Shown in pieces: positions 4,296 through 6,049 of a stretch of DNA of 6,049 nt. The stretch covers positions 2,485-8,533 of the forward strand of contig PCYG01000064.1 in NCBI GenBank assembly GCA_002763025.1, given 5' to 3'. Below the pieces are notes generated by a model. That model saw only the letters and a list, made by a program, of their open reading frames with translations, ran no database searches and was not told where the DNA came from. Origin of the DNA: Candidatus Woesearchaeota archaeon CG10_big_fil_rev_8_21_14_0_10_32_24. GTDB taxonomy: Archaea > Nanobdellota > Nanobdellia > Woesearchaeales > GW2011-AR9. The translations under genes were made by a program, and so were the position numbers. Each line of letters begins with the position of its first letter. Position 1 is the stretch's first letter.

Positions 4296-5210
4296 ATGTT
4301 AGCATCAACAAAAATTATTTTACAAAAAGCACATAAATACAATTATGCAGTGCCACATTTTAATATTAATAATATGGAAATTGTACAAGGTGTTGTACAA
4401 GCAGGTGTGAACCTGAAATCTCCATTGATTCTTGCAACTTCTGAAGGGGCAATTAAATATGGAGGTATGAATTTTTTATATGAACTTGTTAAAACTTCTT
4501 CTGAATTAGCAAATATTCCCATTGCGTTACATTTAGATCATGGAAGGGATGTTGATATAATTAAGAAAGCAATTAGATTAGGATATTCTTCAGTCATGTT
4601 TGATGGATCCCATTTAGCGTACAAAGAAAATCTGCGTATTACAAAACAACTTGCAAATCTTGCGCATAAGAAAGGAATTTCTTTAGAAGCTGAACTTGGT
4701 ACGATTGGTGGTGCAGAAGATTTGGTGTCTGCCAAAAAAATAATTTATACAAATCCGGAAGAAGCAAAAGATTTTGTGGAAAGAACGGGATGTGATTTTT
4801 TTGCAGTTGCAATCGGCACATCACATGGTGCATTTAAATTTAAAGGAAAGGCTCATCTCAGACATGATATTTTGAGAGAAATTAAACGTGTGACAAAGAT
4901 ACCTTTAGTCCTTCATGGTGCATCCGGTGTTCCTGAGAAAATGGTGAAGGAAGCAGAAAAATATGGTGCGAAGTTAACAGGTGTTTATGGTGTACCAAAT
5001 TCACAGATTAAATTAGCAATCAAGAATGGGATTAATAAAATTAATACAGATACAGATTTACGCTTAGCATTTGATGCAGGTGTACGTAAATTCTTAGCAC
5101 AGAAACCGCAAGATTTTGATCCACGACATATACTTGGACCCGCACGAGAAGAAATTAGAAAAGTAGCAGAGGAAAGAATAACATTATTCGGAAGCATAAA
5201 GAAGGCTTAA
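4296..5210 (+). CDS. fba: Class II (zinc-dependent) fructose- or tagatose-bisphosphate aldolase
   Basis: This 304-residue enzyme cleaves a ketohexose 1,6-bisphosphate to dihydroxyacetone phosphate and glyceraldehyde 3-phosphate, or runs in reverse, in the cytoplasm. Class II hallmarks are complete: HLDHG (79-83) with catalytic Asp81 and zinc ligand His82, MFDGSHL (101-107), EAELGTIGGAED (131-142), AIGTSHGAFKF (172-182) with zinc ligand His177, LVLHGASG (204-211) with His207, and the phosphate-binding NTDTD (250-254). Length and motif spacing fit class IIB enzymes, the group holding both bacterial fructose-bisphosphate aldolases and GatY/KbaY tagatose-bisphosphate aldolases, so the sugar is not settled. 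Most archaea use other aldolases, so a bacterial origin by transfer is likely. It leads a probable operon with the membrane protein and RpiB, from its own promoter and Shine-Dalgarno site. Confidence 0.93.
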   Translation: MLASTKIILQKAHKYNYAVPHFNINNMEIVQGVVQAGVNLKSPLILATSEGAIKYGGMNFLYELVKTSSELANIPIALHLDHGRDVDIIKKAIRLGYSSVMFDGSHLAYKENLRITKQLANLAHKKGISLEAELGTIGGAEDLVSAKKIIYTNPEEAKDFVERTGCDFFAVAIGTSHGAFKFKGKAHLRHDILREIKRVTKIPLVLHGASGVPEKMVKEAEKYGAKLTGVYGVPNSQIKLAIKNGINKINTDTDLRLAFDAGVRKFLAQKPQDFDPRHILGPAREEIRKVAEERITLFGSIKKA

Positions 5211-5611
5211 ATCTAAAACAGAAAGCATGGTACTTTATTGGTTCTTTACTTCTTTCTCTTATTTTTGCCAGAATCATTTTATTTTTTTCACCAAGCATTA
5301 ATTTTAATCTTGGACCATTTAATGTTCATCATCTTTTCACAGGATCCATATTATTGGTTATTTGTACCATCTTTCTTATTCTTGGATTTATGAATCGTAT
5401 TACGATTACTCTTGCTGGTGTTTCTTCAGCGTTAATTTTGGATGAGTTGGTATATCTTATGGGGACGGATGGCAGTGATGCTGCTTATCTTACATCTATT
5501 TCTTTTTGGGGTGCTGCAGGACTTACAATTTTTGTTCTTCTTCTCATTGTAGGAGTTTATTATGAACGAAGTAAATTAAATAAACGACATCATGTGAGGA
5601 TTAAGAGATGA
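5183..5611 (+). CDS. Four-helix membrane protein with HHxxxG and LDE motifs; start codon uncertain
   Basis: The reading frame is open from 5159 to TGA 5609-5611 and encodes a coherent membrane protein. Numbered from ATT 5183 it has 142 residues: a basic N-terminus (RKHKEGLNLKQK), helix one 16-35, NVHHLFTG (47-54) entering helix two (51-70), helix three 73-92 holding ALILDEL (83-89), helix four 105-127, then a basic tail RHHVRIKR. Paired histidines before one helix and LDE inside the next recall a family of uncharacterised membrane proteins in bacteria and archaea, perhaps metal-binding; this is from memory. No ATG or GTG precedes helix one; the first TTG (5354) would discard it and the HH motif. 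Candidates are ATT 5183, 9 nt after GAGGA (5169-5173) and overlapping the aldolase end by 28 nt, or ATT 5186. A mutated start or sequencing error is also possible. Its stop overlaps the RpiB start. Confidence 0.7.
   Translation: MIRKHKEGLNLKQKAWYFIGSLLLSLIFARIILFFSPSINFNLGPFNVHHLFTGSILLVICTIFLILGFMNRITITLAGVSSALILDELVYLMGTDGSDAAYLTSISFWGAAGLTIFVLLLIVGVYYERSKLNKRHHVRIKR
5594..5600 (+). promoter_or_regulatory. Shine-Dalgarno site of rpiB
   Basis: GTGAGGA lies 7 nt before ATG 5608, inside the end of the upstream gene. With the ATGA stop-start overlap it indicates translation coupled to the preceding membrane protein. Confidence 0.5.
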
Positions 5612-6048
5612 AAGTATTCATCGCATCTGATCATGGCGGATTTAATTTAAAAAAAGAATTAATTGAATACCTTATTAAAAAAGGTCATAATGTTCGTGAC
5701 CTTGGTCCATTTGCTTACAACAAAGAAGATGATTATCCCGATTTTGCTATTCCTCTTGCAGAATCAGCTGTAAAAGAAAAAGCAAAAGGTATTGTGATTT
5801 GCAGAAATGGGCAGGGAATTTGTATTGCTGTGAATAAAGTTAAGGGGGCTAGAGGGGTTACAGGTTTTTCTATGAAAGAAGCGAAAACTACGCGATTAGA
5901 TGATGATGCAAACATCTTAAGTTTACCAGCAGAGTATCTTGAGAAAGGTATGGCAAAAAAAATTGTGGATGTATGGTTGAATACAAAATTCTCAGGAAAG
6001 ATTCGTCATAAAAGAAGGTTGAATAAAGTTAGGTTATATGAACAATGA
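5608..6048 (+). CDS. rpiB: Ribose-5-phosphate isomerase B / LacAB-family sugar-phosphate isomerase
   Basis: This complete 146-residue protein belongs to the RpiB/LacA/LacB family, which interconverts aldose and ketose phosphates (ribose-5-phosphate and ribulose-5-phosphate, or galactose-6-phosphate and tagatose-6-phosphate). It shows ASDHGGFNLKKEL (6-18) with Asp8 and His9, DDYPDFA (41-47) with Tyr43, GIVICRNGQGICIAVNK (61-77) with the catalytic Cys65, RLDDDANILSLPAEYL (96-111), and the phosphate-binding tail RHKRRLNKV with Arg133 and Arg137, the same numbers I recall for E. coli RpiB. The usual CGTG loop reads CRNG, and the His of the usual REHNDAN segment is Asp98; both changes fit a variant I recall from CPR bacteria. 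The gene starts 4 nt inside the preceding one (ATGA) with its own Shine-Dalgarno site, as third gene of the aldolase operon. RpiB rather than LacAB is the default call. The window ends one base after the stop. Confidence 0.9.
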   Translation: MKVFIASDHGGFNLKKELIEYLIKKGHNVRDLGPFAYNKEDDYPDFAIPLAESAVKEKAKGIVICRNGQGICIAVNKVKGARGVTGFSMKEAKTTRLDDDANILSLPAEYLEKGMAKKIVDVWLNTKFSGKIRHKRRLNKVRLYEQ

Positions 6049-6049
6049 A

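Noticed and set aside
5195..5230. Programmed frameshift fusing the aldolase to the downstream membrane protein
   Set aside because: No slippery heptamer or following stem is visible at the aldolase end, and the aldolase ends at its normal length.
5227..5301. ATG 5227 as the start of the membrane protein gene
   Set aside because: It is in another frame and stops after about 24 codons; using it would need a frameshift inside the first helix, while the sequence before it in the main frame already looks like a natural N-terminus.
5354..5356. TTG 5354 as the true start of the membrane protein before rpiB
   Set aside because: It cuts into a membrane helix and drops the upstream helix and HH motif although the frame is open and sensible for 57 more codons.

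Overview
The window reads as a low-GC genome of a small-genome archaeon, most likely a DPANN lineage such as Woesearchaeota or a relative. The evidence is archaeal-type promoters (A-rich BRE-like bases followed by a TTTATATA/TTTATAA box about 24 to 45 nt before the start codon), several genes with very short or no leaders, a winged-helix regulator with C-terminal membrane helices of a kind I recall from DPANN archaea, and carbohydrate enzymes (class II aldolase, RpiB, PfkB kinase) whose sequence style is shared with CPR bacteria. The assignment is inference; no rRNA or marker gene is present.

Layout. Bases 2-106 hold the C-terminal tail of an unidentified gene. Bases 119-1036 (+) hold a palindromic operator-like site, a TATA box and a DUF4349 membrane protein. 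Bases 1037-1178 are a convergent intergenic region with T-tracts and repeat hairpins. Bases 1179-1772 (-) encode a membrane-tethered winged-helix regulator with a near copy of the same palindrome upstream (1812-1835). Bases 1836-2810 (-) encode a calcium/cation antiporter. A divergent promoter region (2811-2862) separates it from a small two-helix membrane protein (2863-3105, +) and a PfkB-family sugar kinase (3124-4134, +) that seems to have its own promoter inside the end of the previous gene. Bases 4135-4295 carry a complete copy of the repeat element, then a promoter and Shine-Dalgarno site for a class II fructose/tagatose-bisphosphate aldolase (4296-5210). This is followed by a four-helix membrane protein with HHxxxG and LDE motifs but no ordinary start codon (about 5183-5611), and by RpiB (5608-6048), which overlaps it by 4 nt.

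How the genes may work together. The kinase, aldolase and RpiB form a sugar-phosphate group: kinase to make a ketohexose bisphosphate, aldolase to split it, and RpiB to interconvert aldose and ketose phosphates. The exact substrates cannot be fixed from sequence. The DUF4349 protein and the winged-helix regulator look like a two-gene membrane module: both are membrane proteins, convergently transcribed, each preceded at 8 to 10 nt from its TATA box by a 24-nt palindrome that is 19/24 identical between the two sites. This apparent shared operator is the most interesting regulatory signal in the window. The second is a family of intergenic hairpin repeats (loci 1050-1170 and 4183-4240) with compensatory base-pair changes. 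The third is the missing start codon of the membrane gene between the aldolase and RpiB.
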